Positions 22,097 to 33,300 of a stretch of DNA of 64,000 bases are shown one piece after another. The stretch is from positions 1,302,001-1,366,000 of the forward strand of contig CP007444.1 in NCBI GenBank assembly GCA_000632805.1, read 5' to 3'. The notes under the pieces were generated by a model. It ran no database searches. It worked only from the letters and a program-made list of their open reading frames with translations, and was not told the DNA's origin. Both the position numbers and the translations under genes were made by a program. The stretch comes from Dyella jiangningensis (lineage in GTDB: Bacteria; Pseudomonadota; Gammaproteobacteria; Xanthomonadales; Rhodanobacteraceae). The stretch's first letter is position 1. Each line of letters starts with the position of its first letter.

Positions 22097-23268
22097 GCGC
22101 ACTTCAGTACGTTCTCATCCTGCTGGTGCCCGCAGCATTCGCCAGCGGCTGGCTGACGGCCAGGAAGGCAGGTGCCCGTCGCTCCGGCGCACAGGTCAGC
22201 GAACTCTCGTCAGACTACTTCCGTGGCCTGAACTACCTGCTCAACGAGGAGCAGGACAAGGCCATCGAGGTGTTCCTCAAGCTGGCCGAATACAACCGCG
22301 ACACGGTGGAAACGCACTTAGCGTTAGGCAACCTGTTCCGTCGTCGAGGTGAAGTGGACCGTGCCATCCGCCTGCACCAGCACTTGGTTTCGCGACCGGG
22401 CCTCTCGGACGCCATGAAGACCGTCGCCTTGCTCGAGCTGGGCGAGGACTACATGCGCGCCGGCCTGCTGGATCGCGCGGAGACCCTGTTTTCCGACCTG
22501 GTAGCGATGGACGCTCACGCGCCATCGGCGTTGCGTCACCTGATCGCGATCTACCAGCACGAGCGCGACTGGCACAAGGCGATCGAACATGCGCGCCGCC
22601 TGGAAGCCATGACCGGCGAGGATGAAGCGGACATGATCGCCCAGTTCTATTGCGAACTGGCCGAGCAATCGCGCCAGCATGGCGCCCGCCAGGACGCGCG
22701 CGAATACTTGCGCCAGGCGTTTTCCTGCCAAGCCGATTGCGTGCGCGCCTTCATGCTGACGGGGCGCCTTTACGCCGAGGAAGGCCAGCACGCCGAGGCC
22801 GCCAAGGCTTATGAGAAGGCGGTGGAGGCGGATATCGCCTTCGTGCCGGAGATCCTGCCGCCACTGCTCAACAGCTACGCACGCTCGCAGCAGATGGAAC
22901 ATGCCGAGCATTTCCTGCGCGACATCCTCGAACGCTATCACGGCATTTCGCCGGTGCTTGCGCTGACGCGCCTGTACCAGCAGCGCGACGGCGAACGGAC
23001 CGCGATCGAATTCCTCACTTCGCAGCTGCGCCAGCGTCCTTCTGTTCGTGGCCTCATGGCCTTGATCGACGCCACCATGGACAAGATCGAAGGCGAGGCG
23101 CGCGAGAATTTCCTGATCCTGCGCGATCTCACCAAGAAGCTGCTGGAAGGGCAGGCGATGTATCGCTGCAGCCGTTGCGGCTTCGGCGCCAAGGCACATC
23201 ACTGGCAATGCCCCAGCTGCAAGAGCTGGAGCACGATCCGCCCGATCCACGGCGTTGCCAACGAATGA
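22093..23268 (+). CDS. lapB: Lipopolysaccharide assembly protein LapB (YciM)
   Basis: Membrane-anchored TPR scaffold that recruits LpxC to FtsH and balances LPS with phospholipid. The 391 residues have an N-terminal membrane helix (about 4-20), tandem TPR repeats across 50-350 and a C-terminal rubredoxin-like zinc site with Cys359, Cys362, Cys373 and Cys376. The ATG at 22093 matches the family; a frame extension into lapA is not conserved. It is followed within eight bases by the glycosyltransferase. Confidence 0.94.
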   Translation: MSALQYVLILLVPAAFASGWLTARKAGARRSGAQVSELSSDYFRGLNYLLNEEQDKAIEVFLKLAEYNRDTVETHLALGNLFRRRGEVDRAIRLHQHLVSRPGLSDAMKTVALLELGEDYMRAGLLDRAETLFSDLVAMDAHAPSALRHLIAIYQHERDWHKAIEHARRLEAMTGEDEADMIAQFYCELAEQSRQHGARQDAREYLRQAFSCQADCVRAFMLTGRLYAEEGQHAEAAKAYEKAVEADIAFVPEILPPLLNSYARSQQMEHAEHFLRDILERYHGISPVLALTRLYQQRDGERTAIEFLTSQLRQRPSVRGLMALIDATMDKIEGEARENFLILRDLTKKLLEGQAMYRCSRCGFGAKAHHWQCPSCKSWSTIRPIHGVANE

Positions 23269-23275
23269 GGCGCGG

Positions 23276-24307
23276 ATGAGTCCGACTTCGCTGGCGATAG
23301 GGATGGTGCTGGCCTCGTTGGTGATCTCCCTGGCCGTCGTGCGCGGCGCGATCGCCTATGCCCATCACCGGGGCATGATGGATCTGCCGGGGCAGCGCCG
23401 TTCGCACAGCATTCCCACGCCCCGCGGGGGCGGCATCGGCATCGTGGTGGCGGCGTTGGCAACCATGCCCGCCGCCTTGTGGGTGCTGCCGGCGGCCTGG
23501 TCCGGGGCTACCGTCGCGTCGTTGGCCTTGGCCACCGTAGCGGTCGCGGCGGTGGGCTGGTGGGATGACCATCATCCCTTGCCGGTCCTGCCACGCTTTG
23601 GCATCCAGCTGTTGTCCGCCTCCCTCGTGGCGGCTGCGTTTGTCACAGGGGGTATGTCGCTGTGGTGGCTGCCCTTGGTGATGCTCGCGGGTACCTGGAG
23701 CGTCAACCTGCACAATTTCATGGACGGCATCGATGGCCTGCTGGCCCAGCAGGTGATCTTTGTGGCGCTGGGGCTGGCCCTGCTGGCCTGGGCCGTTGCC
23801 CAGCCTGCCCTGGCCGGTGCGGCAGCCTGCCTGGCAGCTGCGGCACTCGGTTTCTGGTGCTTCAACCGGCCCCGGGCACGTATTTTCATGGGGGACGTGG
23901 GCAGCGGGACCATGGGCCTGCTCCTGTTCGCACTGACCGGCATGCTCTGGCGCGTCGACTGGCACCTGCTCTGGCCGGCCCTGATCCTCAGTTCATCTTT
24001 TGTAGCAGACGCGACCCTTACTCTGTTGGCTCGTATGGCAAGTGGTCGCCGTTGGTACACTGCGCATCGCGAGCACCTGTATCAGTGGCTGGTTCGCAGT
24101 GGATTCACGCATGCAACGGGGGGAGCATGCTATCTGGCTTGGAATATGTTGGTGGCGGCCCCGTTGGCCGCGCTGGCATGGCTCCGGCCGACGTGGTCGA
24201 TACCGCTGTTTCTCGGTACCTACCTGATAGCGGCCGCCGTATGGATACTCATGAAACGCCAGTGTCTTGGGCGTGTTTCGAACAAGGGCCGTCATGTCAT
24301 TTCGTAA
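23276..24307 (+). CDS. Undecaprenyl-phosphate sugar-1-phosphate transferase (WecA/MraY family)
   Basis: Polytopic membrane enzyme that starts an envelope polysaccharide by moving a HexNAc-1-phosphate to the lipid carrier. The 343 residues show about ten hydrophobic segments and the family signatures WWDDHHPLP, NFMDGIDGL and IFMGDVGS, whose Asp residues bind Mg2+ and the nucleotide sugar. A His-rich loop (TAHREHLYQWLVRSG) near residue 265 matches the last cytoplasmic loop of WbcO/WbpL-type enzymes. ATG 23276 with GAGG upstream is chosen over a TTG at 23255. It overlaps the next gene by 14 bases. Confidence 0.88.
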   Translation: MSPTSLAIGMVLASLVISLAVVRGAIAYAHHRGMMDLPGQRRSHSIPTPRGGGIGIVVAALATMPAALWVLPAAWSGATVASLALATVAVAAVGWWDDHHPLPVLPRFGIQLLSASLVAAAFVTGGMSLWWLPLVMLAGTWSVNLHNFMDGIDGLLAQQVIFVALGLALLAWAVAQPALAGAAACLAAAALGFWCFNRPRARIFMGDVGSGTMGLLLFALTGMLWRVDWHLLWPALILSSSFVADATLTLLARMASGRRWYTAHREHLYQWLVRSGFTHATGGACYLAWNMLVAAPLAALAWLRPTWSIPLFLGTYLIAAAVWILMKRQCLGRVSNKGRHVIS

Positions 24308-26189
24308 GCTGATCGGTGTCATCCATCCGCGCATGGCCGTGGTCGTCCACGACCTGCTGATGGCTGCGCTGGCCTGGTGGATAGCCAAGGCCCTGCGCTA
24401 TGCGCTGATCGACAATGCCGCCATCAACTTCCACGTGCTGGAATTCCCACTGGTCCTGCTGGTGCAGGGCGCGGTGCTGAGCTGGACAGGCCTCTACAAG
24501 GGCGTGTGGCGATTCGCGAGCCTGCCGGACCTCTGGAACATTTTCCGCGCGGCCGTGATGGGCGCGCTGGCGATTGCCGCCGCCCTGATGCTCTACAACC
24601 GCCTGGAAGACGTGCCCCGGTCGGTGCTGCTGCTGTACCCGATGGTGCTCGCCGTTTTGCTGGGCACGCCGCGACTGGCTTATCGCTTCTGGAAGGACAG
24701 CCGCCTCGACCTGTTCCAGGACAAACCCTTGCAGCGCGTGCTGATCGTAGGCGCCGATCGCGCCGGCGAGGCGCTCTCGCGCGACCTGCATCGCGACAGC
24801 GGCTATACCGTGGTGGGTTTTGTCGATGACAAGGAAAGCCTGCGCGGGGCGAGCATCAATGGCCGCCCGGTGCTCGGCCGCATCGACCAGATCCCACAGC
24901 TGGCGCGCGAGGTGGCAGCGCAGATGCTGCTTATCGCCATGCCCGGGGCTTCCACCCAGGAAATGCGCCGCATCGTCGAGCTGTGCGACCAGAGCGGCCT
25001 GCCTTACCGCACCGTGCCCAAGCTGGAGGATGTCGTTTCCGGCCGCGCGCATTTCAACGAAATCAAGGAAGTCGCCATTGAGGATCTGTTGGGTCGCGAC
25101 ACCGTCGAGCTCGACTGGACGGCCATTCGCGTCACGCTGACCGGCCGCCGCGTGCTGGTCACGGGCGGCGGCGGTTCGATCGGTTCGGAGCTTTGCCGTC
25201 AGGTGGCGCGCCTGGGCGCGCAGTCCCTCTGCGTCGTGGACAACAGCGAGTACAACCTCTACCGCATCTCCCAGGAGCTGCGGGCGGAATACCCCGAGCT
25301 GCTGTACGAAGCCATCCTGGCCGATTGCGGCGACCCGGCTGCGATGCGCAAGCTGTTTGGCGAATACAAGCCGCAGGTTGTGTTCCATGCTGCCGCGTAC
25401 AAGCACGTGCCCATGCTGCAGGGCCAGCTGCGCGCCGCCTTCCGCAACAACGTGCTGGCCACGCGCAACGTCGCCGACCTCGCGGATCGTCACGCGGTGG
25501 AATGCTTCGTGCTGATTTCCACCGACAAGGCGGTCAACCCGACCAGCGTGATGGGCGCCTGCAAGCGCATGGCGGAGATCTGGTGCCAGAACCTCAACGA
25601 ACACTCGCAGACGCACTTCATTACCGTGCGATTCGGCAACGTGCTCGACTCGGCCGGTTCCGTCGTGCCGTTGTTCCGCCAGCAGATCCGTAATGGCGGG
25701 CCAGTCACCATCACACACCCGGAAATCTCGCGCTATTTCATGACCATCCCCGAGGCCTGCCAGTTGATCCTGCAGGCGGCCAGTATCGGCAAGGGTGGTG
25801 AGATCTTTGCACTGGACATGGGCGAGCCAATCAAGATCCGCGACCTTGCCGAGCAGATGATCCGCCTGGCGGGACGCAAGCCCGGCACCGAGATCCCGAT
25901 CGTGTACACGGGACTGCGTGCGGGCGAAAAACTGTTCGAAGAGCTGTTCCATCCCCTCGAGAATTACGTCGAGACGACGCACGCGAAGATCTTCCTCGCG
26001 CAATATCGCCAGGTGAAATGGGACGTGCTCAATGCACAGTTGGCCAAGGCAGCCGATGCCGTGGTCGCTTACGACGAGGATGCGTTGCGCCAGTGCGTGT
26101 CCAATCTGCTGCCCTCGTTCCGCTGGAGCGAGGCGCCGCAGCCGGACAACGTGGTGGCGCTGCGCCGAAGCGAATCAGGAGAGAAGTAA
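24294..26189 (+). CDS. Membrane-bound nucleotide-sugar 4,6-dehydratase (WbpM/CapD/FlaA1 family)
   Basis: Predicted UDP-GlcNAc 4,6-dehydratase/epimerase for O-antigen or capsule sugars. The 631 residues have four N-terminal membrane helices (about 15-130), a CoA-binding-like Rossmann domain (RVLIVGADRAGEALSRD), and the catalytic SDR domain with TGGGGSIGSE near residue 290. The usual Tyr of the SDR triad is replaced by Met in STDKAVNPTSVMGACK, as in WbpM-type large dehydratases. ATG 24294 follows AAGGG. Neighbours upstream (transferase) and downstream (galU) support envelope polysaccharide synthesis. Confidence 0.92.
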   Translation: MSFRKLIGVIHPRMAVVVHDLLMAALAWWIAKALRYALIDNAAINFHVLEFPLVLLVQGAVLSWTGLYKGVWRFASLPDLWNIFRAAVMGALAIAAALMLYNRLEDVPRSVLLLYPMVLAVLLGTPRLAYRFWKDSRLDLFQDKPLQRVLIVGADRAGEALSRDLHRDSGYTVVGFVDDKESLRGASINGRPVLGRIDQIPQLAREVAAQMLLIAMPGASTQEMRRIVELCDQSGLPYRTVPKLEDVVSGRAHFNEIKEVAIEDLLGRDTVELDWTAIRVTLTGRRVLVTGGGGSIGSELCRQVARLGAQSLCVVDNSEYNLYRISQELRAEYPELLYEAILADCGDPAAMRKLFGEYKPQVVFHAAAYKHVPMLQGQLRAAFRNNVLATRNVADLADRHAVECFVLISTDKAVNPTSVMGACKRMAEIWCQNLNEHSQTHFITVRFGNVLDSAGSVVPLFRQQIRNGGPVTITHPEISRYFMTIPEACQLILQAASIGKGGEIFALDMGEPIKIRDLAEQMIRLAGRKPGTEIPIVYTGLRAGEKLFEELFHPLENYVETTHAKIFLAQYRQVKWDVLNAQLAKAADAVVAYDEDALRQCVSNLLPSFRWSEAPQPDNVVALRRSESGEK

Positions 26190-27062
26190 GTGAGCAAGCC
26201 GTTGCGCAAGGTAGTGTTCCCCGTGGCCGGTCTGGGCACGCGTTTCCTTCCCGCCACCAAGGTGGTTGCCAAGGAAATGTTGCCGGTGCTGGATCGTCCG
26301 CTGATCCAGTACGCCGTGGATGAGGCCGTGGATGCCGGCGCGGACACCCTGGTGTTTGTCACCAATCGCTATAAGCACGCCATCGCCGATTATTTCGACA
26401 AGGCCTACGAACTCGAGGCCAAGTTGCAGGAAAAGGGCAAGGACGAACTGCTCGCCCTGGTGCAGGGCACGTTGCCCCGACATGTGCGCGCGATCTTCGT
26501 GACCCAGCCCGAAGCACTCGGCCTTGGCCACGCAGTGCTCTGCGCCAAGCCGGTGGTCGGTGATGAGCCGTTCGGCGTCATCCTCCCGGACGACCTGATC
26601 TGGAACAAAGGCAAGGGCGCTCTGCGCCAGATGGCCGAACTGGCCGAAACGCAGAACGCCGGCGTGATCGCCGTGGAAGAGGTTCCGCAGAACGACACCG
26701 ACAAGTACGGCATCGTCGACGCTACGCCGATTGACGAGCGCAGCGCACAGATCCGCCACATGGTGGAGAAACCCAAGCCGGCCGATGCGCCGTCCAACCT
26801 GGCCGTGGTCGGCCGCTACGTGCTGCCGGGTCGCATCTTCGAGCTGCTTGAACAGACCACGCCCGGCGCGGGCGGCGAAATCCAGCTGACGGATGCCATC
26901 GAAGCGCTGCTCAAGGAACAGGGCAAGGTGCTCGCCTACCGGTTCGAAGGCACCCGTTTCGACTGTGGCAACAAGGCTGGACTGGTCCGCGCCACCATGC
27001 ACATGGCCCTGCAAGACCCCAAGCTCGCGCCGGTCGTGCGCGAGCTCATGGCCGCACTCTAA
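26190..27062 (+). CDS. galU: UTP-glucose-1-phosphate uridylyltransferase
   Basis: Makes UDP-glucose for LPS core, capsule and osmoprotectant synthesis. The 290 residues carry the nucleotidyltransferase loop GLGTRFLPATKVVAKEM and the substrate motif VEKPKPADAPSN. GTG start at 26190 directly abuts the previous stop and has AGGAGAG upstream. Followed by a 10-bp hairpin. Confidence 0.96.
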   Translation: MSKPLRKVVFPVAGLGTRFLPATKVVAKEMLPVLDRPLIQYAVDEAVDAGADTLVFVTNRYKHAIADYFDKAYELEAKLQEKGKDELLALVQGTLPRHVRAIFVTQPEALGLGHAVLCAKPVVGDEPFGVILPDDLIWNKGKGALRQMAELAETQNAGVIAVEEVPQNDTDKYGIVDATPIDERSAQIRHMVEKPKPADAPSNLAVVGRYVLPGRIFELLEQTTPGAGGEIQLTDAIEALLKEQGKVLAYRFEGTRFDCGNKAGLVRATMHMALQDPKLAPVVRELMAAL

Positions 27063-27072
27063 GCGGCCAACG

Positions 27073-27096
27073 GCCACCGGCCCGCAGGCCGGTGGC
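27073..27096 (+). terminator. Terminator-like hairpin after galU
   Basis: A perfect 10-bp stem GCCACCGGCC / GGCCGGTGGC with a CGCA loop, followed by the pyrimidine-rich TTCCCTTG. It ends the polysaccharide operon. Confidence 0.7.
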
Positions 27097-27391
27097 TTCC
27101 CTTGCCCGATGCTGCCGTTTTTGCCTGGCCGTAGGTCGGGCTTCTACCCGCCACGCATCAGCCGCCGGATAGCCATCCGGTAAGAATCAGACTTATCCGA
27201 CTGCGTCTTTGACGGGCGCATGCCAGAATCCGTCCCGCGTTCCGCCATCTTGGGCGGGCAATCTAGTCATGGGGTCACCTGTCGTCGTCGGGTCCGCTTC
27301 GTAAGAGGCGGGCGTTTCGGCGCATCCGGTGCGTGCCCATGGCCGGCGTCTGCCGTCTTCGTGTTCATCGGATGAAAACCAGGGAAGCATC
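27097..27391. other. Intergenic leader of the alpha-2-macroglobulin gene
   Basis: With the galU hairpin this makes a 329-base gap with no convincing gene. I see no clear promoter match, repeat or riboswitch. An AGGGAAG ribosome site lies just before the next start at 27392. Confidence 0.5.
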
Positions 27392-30300
27392 ATGGATCTG
27401 TTGCGATTTCTGCTCCTCCTGCCATTACGCCTGTTGCGTGGCCTGCTGGCGGGCATAGCGCTCGTACTGCGCCCGCTGCTGGGGCAGGTCAGTTGGTCGG
27501 CGCCGGCGTGGATGCCGACCACGGGCGGCTGGATTCGCCGCCGCCCGGTAGCCGCGGCAGCGGCGCTGGTAGCCGTGCTCGCGGTGGGTATCGGCGGGTG
27601 GATTGGCTGGCAGTGGTACCAGAACCGGCCTAAACCGCTGGAGCCCTCCCGGATCACGCTGTCTGTGGATGCACCGCCCATCACGGATTACACGCAGCAG
27701 CCCATCGTCATCCATCCTTTGACGGTCAATTTCTCTGGCTCCGCGGCGCCGATCGAGCAGGTCGGCAAACCCGTAACGACTGGTGTCGTAATGGAGCCTA
27801 CCGTCAAGGGGCAGTGGAGCTGGGTCGACGACCACACCCTGCGCTTCGTTCCAGCGGAGGACTGGCCGGTCGGGCGCCACTATGAAGTACGTTTCGACGC
27901 GGCAAAGGCTTTTGCTGGCCACGTGCTGATGGCGGACGATCACTTCAGCTTCGATACCGCCGCCTTCACGGCCAAGGCTGAGCGCGGCGAGTTCTATCAG
28001 GATCCGCAGGACGCCACCGCGAAGAAAACCATCTTGCCGGTGACTTTCAATTATCCAGTCGATACGGCTGACTTCGAAAAGCGCATCGACGTGGCACTGG
28101 CGCAGCGCGGGGGGCGAGACACACCGCTCAAGTACACGGTCACCTACGACCAGTACAAGCTGCACGCATGGATCCATTCGCAGCCGTTGTCATTGCCGCG
28201 CGACGAAAGCAGTGTGAACTACAACATCGGCAAGGGTGTCCGCAGCGCTCGCGGCGGTGATGGTGTGAGCGACGCGATCAAGTCACAAATCCGGGTTCCC
28301 GGCCTTTACAGCCTGACGATCGACAACGTCGATCCGACCCTGGTCGATAACGAAAAGTACGAACCCGAACAGGTGCTGGTCCTCAATGTCAGCGGTACCG
28401 TACGTGACAGCGAGCTCGCCGGCCTGACCAAGGCGTGGATTCTTCCCGCGCGTAAGCCCGGTGTGAAACAGCCTGATGATGCGCCGCCTTACGATTGGTC
28501 AAGCTCCGAAGTTGGCGAAGCGGAATTGCGCCAGGCACAACCGCTCAAGCTCGAACTGGTGCCCACCGAGAATGACTATGAAGCGGTACAGAGCTTCAAG
28601 TATCACGCCGAGCCGGGCCAGCGCATCTACGTGCGCGTCGACAAGGGGCTGAAGTCGTTCGGCGGTTATATCCTGGGCACGCCAAGCGTGGCGGTGGTGA
28701 CCGTTCCGAACTATCCCAAACTGCTGCGCTTCATGGCCGATGGTTCGCTGCTGTCGATTTCTGGCAGCAAGCGCATCTCGGTGGTGTCGCGCAATTTGCC
28801 CGGTCTGCGCATGGAGATCGGACGTGTATTGCCCGACCAGCTGCAGCATCTGGTAAGCCTCAACCAGGGCAGCTACGCGCGCCCCGAGCTGAGCTATGCC
28901 TTCAGCGAAGACCATATCGTCGAGCGCTTCGAACAGAAGCGCAGTTTTCCCAAGGGCGACCCGGCCAAGGCCCATTACGAGGGCATCGACCTGGGCCAGT
29001 ATTTGAAGGAAGGCAAGCGCGGCGTGTTTTTGCTGCACCTGTCCAGCTACGACGCTGCCGCTGAAAAGAAGCGCGAGGACGCGCGCAAGGCGGCGGAGAG
29101 CGAACCGCAGGCCGCCCCCCGCAATGACGATACCGATGCGGAATCGCAAGGCGAGGAAGGCGACCAGGGCGACATGTCCGAAGCCGATAATGACGGCAGC
29201 TCGGTGCCCACCGATACGCGCATGATCGTCGTCACTGACCTCGGCATGCTGGTGAAGCGTTCGCTCGATGGCAGCCAGGATGTGTTCGTGCAGTCGATAC
29301 GCACGGGCCAGCCGGTAGCCGGCGCGAATGTCGTCGTGCTCGCCGTCAACGGGCAGACCTTGTTCAGCGAGACCACGTCCGCCGATGGCATCGTGCATTT
29401 CCCCACCTTCAAGGGGCTGGAGCGCGAAAAGCAGCCGACCCTGTATGTGGTGAAGAAGGCCGATGACCTGTCGTTCCTGCCGATCGGCGGCTATAGCAGC
29501 TACGACCGCAAGCTCGACTTCTCTCGCTTCGATGTCGGTGGCGAGCGCAACGCGCAGAACGAAGGTCAGTTGTCGGCTTATCTGTTCTCCGATCGGGGCA
29601 TCTACCGGCCGGGCGATACGTTTCATGTCGGCTTGATCGTGCGTGCTGCCAGCTGGACGCGCAGCGTGGTCGGTATTCCGCTGCAGGCGGAGATCGTCGA
29701 TCCACGCGGCATGACGGTGAAGCAGCTGCCGATGTCGATGGATGCCTCGGGCTTTGGCGAGCTGGAATACGCGCCGGCAGAAACGGCCCCCACTGGCACC
29801 TGGACGGTGAATCTTTACATCGTAAAGGACGGCAAGGCCGGTGCGCAGATCGGCAGCACCACCGTGCAGGTGAAGGAATTCCTGCCTGACCGCATGAAGG
29901 TCGAGGCACGCCTGGCGGGCCAGGTGTCCGAAGGCTGGGTGAAGCCCGACCAGGTCAAGGGCATTGTGGACGCGATGAACCTGTTCGGAACCCCGGCGGC
30001 GAATCGTCGGGTGGAAGCATCGCTGACGCTGCGTCCGGCATGGCCGGCTTTCCGCAGCTGGAAGGACTATCACTTCTACGATCCGCGTCGCGCCAAGGAG
30101 GGTTACGAGGAACCGTTGCAGGACGGGAAGACGGACGACAAGGGCCATGCCGAGTTCGAACTTGACCTCAAGAAATACGCCGACGCCACCTACCAGCTCT
30201 ACTTCCTCGCCAAGGCTTATGAGCCCGAGGGTGGCCGCAGCGTGGCTGCAGCGGCGCAGACCCTGGTGTCGAACAACGACTGGCTGGTGGGTTACAAGTC

Positions 30301-33300
30301 GGTCGACAACCTCGATTACGTGAATCGGGATGCGCCGCGCAGCGTGCACTTGGTCGCTATCGATCACACCGCCAAGGCGATGCCGCTGAAAGAGTTGAAG
30401 GCGCGGTTGATCGAGCGTCGCTACATCTCGGTGCTGACCAAGCAGGATTCGGGCGTCTACAAATACCAGTCCAAGCTCAAGGAAATCACCATCAACGAAC
30501 AGGCCTTGCCGATCCCGGCAGATGGCCTGGATTACGCCTTGCCCACCGACAAGCCCGGCAACTACGCACTGGTGATCCTGCGCAGCAGCGACGGCGTGGA
30601 AGTGAACCGCGTGGAGTACTCGGTGGCGGGTGCCGCCAACGTGTCGCGCTCGCTGGATCGCAACGCGGAGCTGCAGCTCAACCTGAGCAAGGAGGACTAC
30701 GCGCCGGGCGAAACGGTGGACATCGCCATCCGCGCCCCGTATGCGGGCAGTGGCCTGATCACCATCGAGCGCGACAAGGTGTATGCACACGCATGGTTCC
30801 ATGCCGATACCAGCAGCTCGGTGCAGCACATCACCGTGCCCGCCAGTTTCGAAGGCAATGGCTACATCAACGTGCAGTACATCCGCGATCCGTCCTCGGA
30901 CGAGATCTTCATGAGCCCGCTCAGCTATGGCGTGGTGCCGTTCTCGGTCAACCTTGATGCACGTCGCAACGCGATCAAGGTGGATGCGCCTGCGGTGGTG
31001 AAGCCGGGTGAAACAGTAACGTTCAAGTTGAGCGCACCGCAGCCGACGCGTGCGGTGGTGTTCGCCGTGGACGAGGGCATCCTGCAGGTGGCGCGCTACA
31101 AGCTGGGCGATCCGCTGAAGTTCTTCTTCCGCAAGCGCATGCTGGAGGTGGGCACGTCGCAGATCCTCGATCTGATACTGCCGGACTTCGAGAAGCTGAT
31201 GGCCATGGCGGCACCGGGCGGTGACGCGGATGCCGCGATCGGGCGCCAGCTCAATCCGTTCAAGCGCAAGCGCGACAAGCCGGTGGCTTACTGGTCGGGC
31301 ATCGTCGACGTCAATGGCGAAACCGAGCTGCGCTACCAGGTGCCGGATTACTTCAACGGAAAATTGCGTGTGATGGCCGTCGCCGTGTCGCCGGAGCGCA
31401 TCGGTACCTTCGAGGGCGCCACCACGGTGCGTGGTGATTTCGTGCTGTCGCCGAACGTGCCCACGACACTTGCGCCGGGCGACGAAGTGGAGGTCAGCGT
31501 GGGTGTGGCCAACAACCTCACGGGGTTGGGCGGCAAGCAGGTGCCGGTTGCCGTAACGCTGAAGACGGGTCCACAGCTGCAAGTGCTTGGTGCGCCCACG
31601 CAGAACGTCAGTCTCGCGGAGATGCATGAAGGCGTGGTCACGTTCCGCGTCAAGGCGACTGACAAGCTCGGCTCCGGCAATCTGAGTTTCGTGGCTGGCT
31701 ATGGCGACAAGTCCGCGCGACAGAGCGTGGACGTATCGGTGCGACCGGCCTCGGCCTACCGCACCCAGGTCGATGTCGGCCGCGTCGATGCCGCCAGCAA
31801 GGTGGATCAGCCTGATCTGCGCCGCATGTTCGGCGAATACGCATCACGCGATGCGGCGATCTCCAACATTCCGCTGGTACTGTCGGGCGGCCTGACCACT
31901 TATCTGGTCAACTTCCAGCACTATTGCAGCGAGCAGATCGTCAGCTCGGCGATGCCACGCCTGGTGTTGTCGAAGTGGCCCCAGGTGAAGGTCTTCGCCG
32001 ACGCACTGCAACCGAAGCTGGAGGGCAAAAAGATCAGCAATGACGAAGCGCTGGCGCAGTTCCTCGACGTACTGCACACCCGCCAGAACGGGCAGGGCGG
32101 CTTTGGCTTGTGGTCGGCGACGCCCGACGCCAATCCATTCGTATCCACCTATGCGATGCATTTCCTGCTGGAAGCGCGGGAACGCGGCGTTGCGGTGCCG
32201 CGCGACATGTTCGATGCCGGCAACCGGTACCTGCGGCAGCTGGCAGCTGACGACACGCTCGATGGCCTCGACCTGGTTCGCCAGCGTGCCTATGCGGTCT
32301 ATCTGCTGACCCGCCAGGGCAACGTCACCACCAACGATCTGGCCGCGGTGCAGAAGCGCCTGCAGGAAGCGTATCCGGAGCAGTGGCGCAATGATCTGGC
32401 GGCCGCCTGGCTGGCCGCCTCTTATCAGCTGCTCAAGCAGGACAAGCAAGCTGCCCAGCTCATGGCGGGGCCGCAAAAGCTCCTGGAGCGAAACACGGCA
32501 GACAAGGACTATAGCTACGGCTACTACTACGATCCGTTGATCCGCGACGCCAGCACGTTGTACCTGCTGAGCAAGCACTTCCCTGAGCGTGCCAAGGCGC
32601 TATCGCCACGCGTGATGGAGAACCTGACCTGGCCGCTCGCGCATGGCTGGTACAACACCTTGTCTTCCGCCATGACCATGCTGGCGTTGGACTCTTACGC
32701 CACGCAGGCCGGTGGCGAGCTGGACAAGCTGCGCATCGACGAAGTGCACGCGGATGGCAGCATCAAATCCATTGCGTCCTCGCAGGGCAATTTGCTGCAG
32801 GCGGGTAGTTGGGATGCTGCCGTGAACCGCCTGCGCTTCACCAACGACAGCACGCTGCCAGCCTGGCGGGTGGTGAGCCAGGGCGGCTACGACCGTGATG
32901 TGGCGAACAAGGCCATCAAGGAAGGTCTGGAGATCACCCGCGACTACACCGACGTGAATGGCAAGGCGATTGACCAGGTCACCCTGGGCCAGGAGATCGA
33001 CGTGCATGTGAAGATCCGCGCCACCGGCAACGATGGCGTGGGCAACGTAGCCATCGTGGATCTCCTGCCGGGTGGTTTCGAACCGGTCATCCAGCCGCCG
33101 CCGACGGTGGCCGACCAGCAGTCGAACGGCGATGCGCAGGAGGACGCCGGCGGGGACAGCGCGGTCAAAGCCAGCGAATGGCGCTCGCCCATCGGCGTCG
33201 GCAATTCGACATGGCGGCTGGAGTATGCGGACATCCGCGAAGATCGCGTGGTGCTCTATGGCGAGGCCTTGCCCGATGTTGGTGAATTCGTCTATCGCAT

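Noticed and set aside
28499..31627. 1042-codon minus-strand open frame inside the A2M gene
   Set aside because: His/Leu/Gln-rich nonsense composition; the sense frame has conserved A2M motifs.
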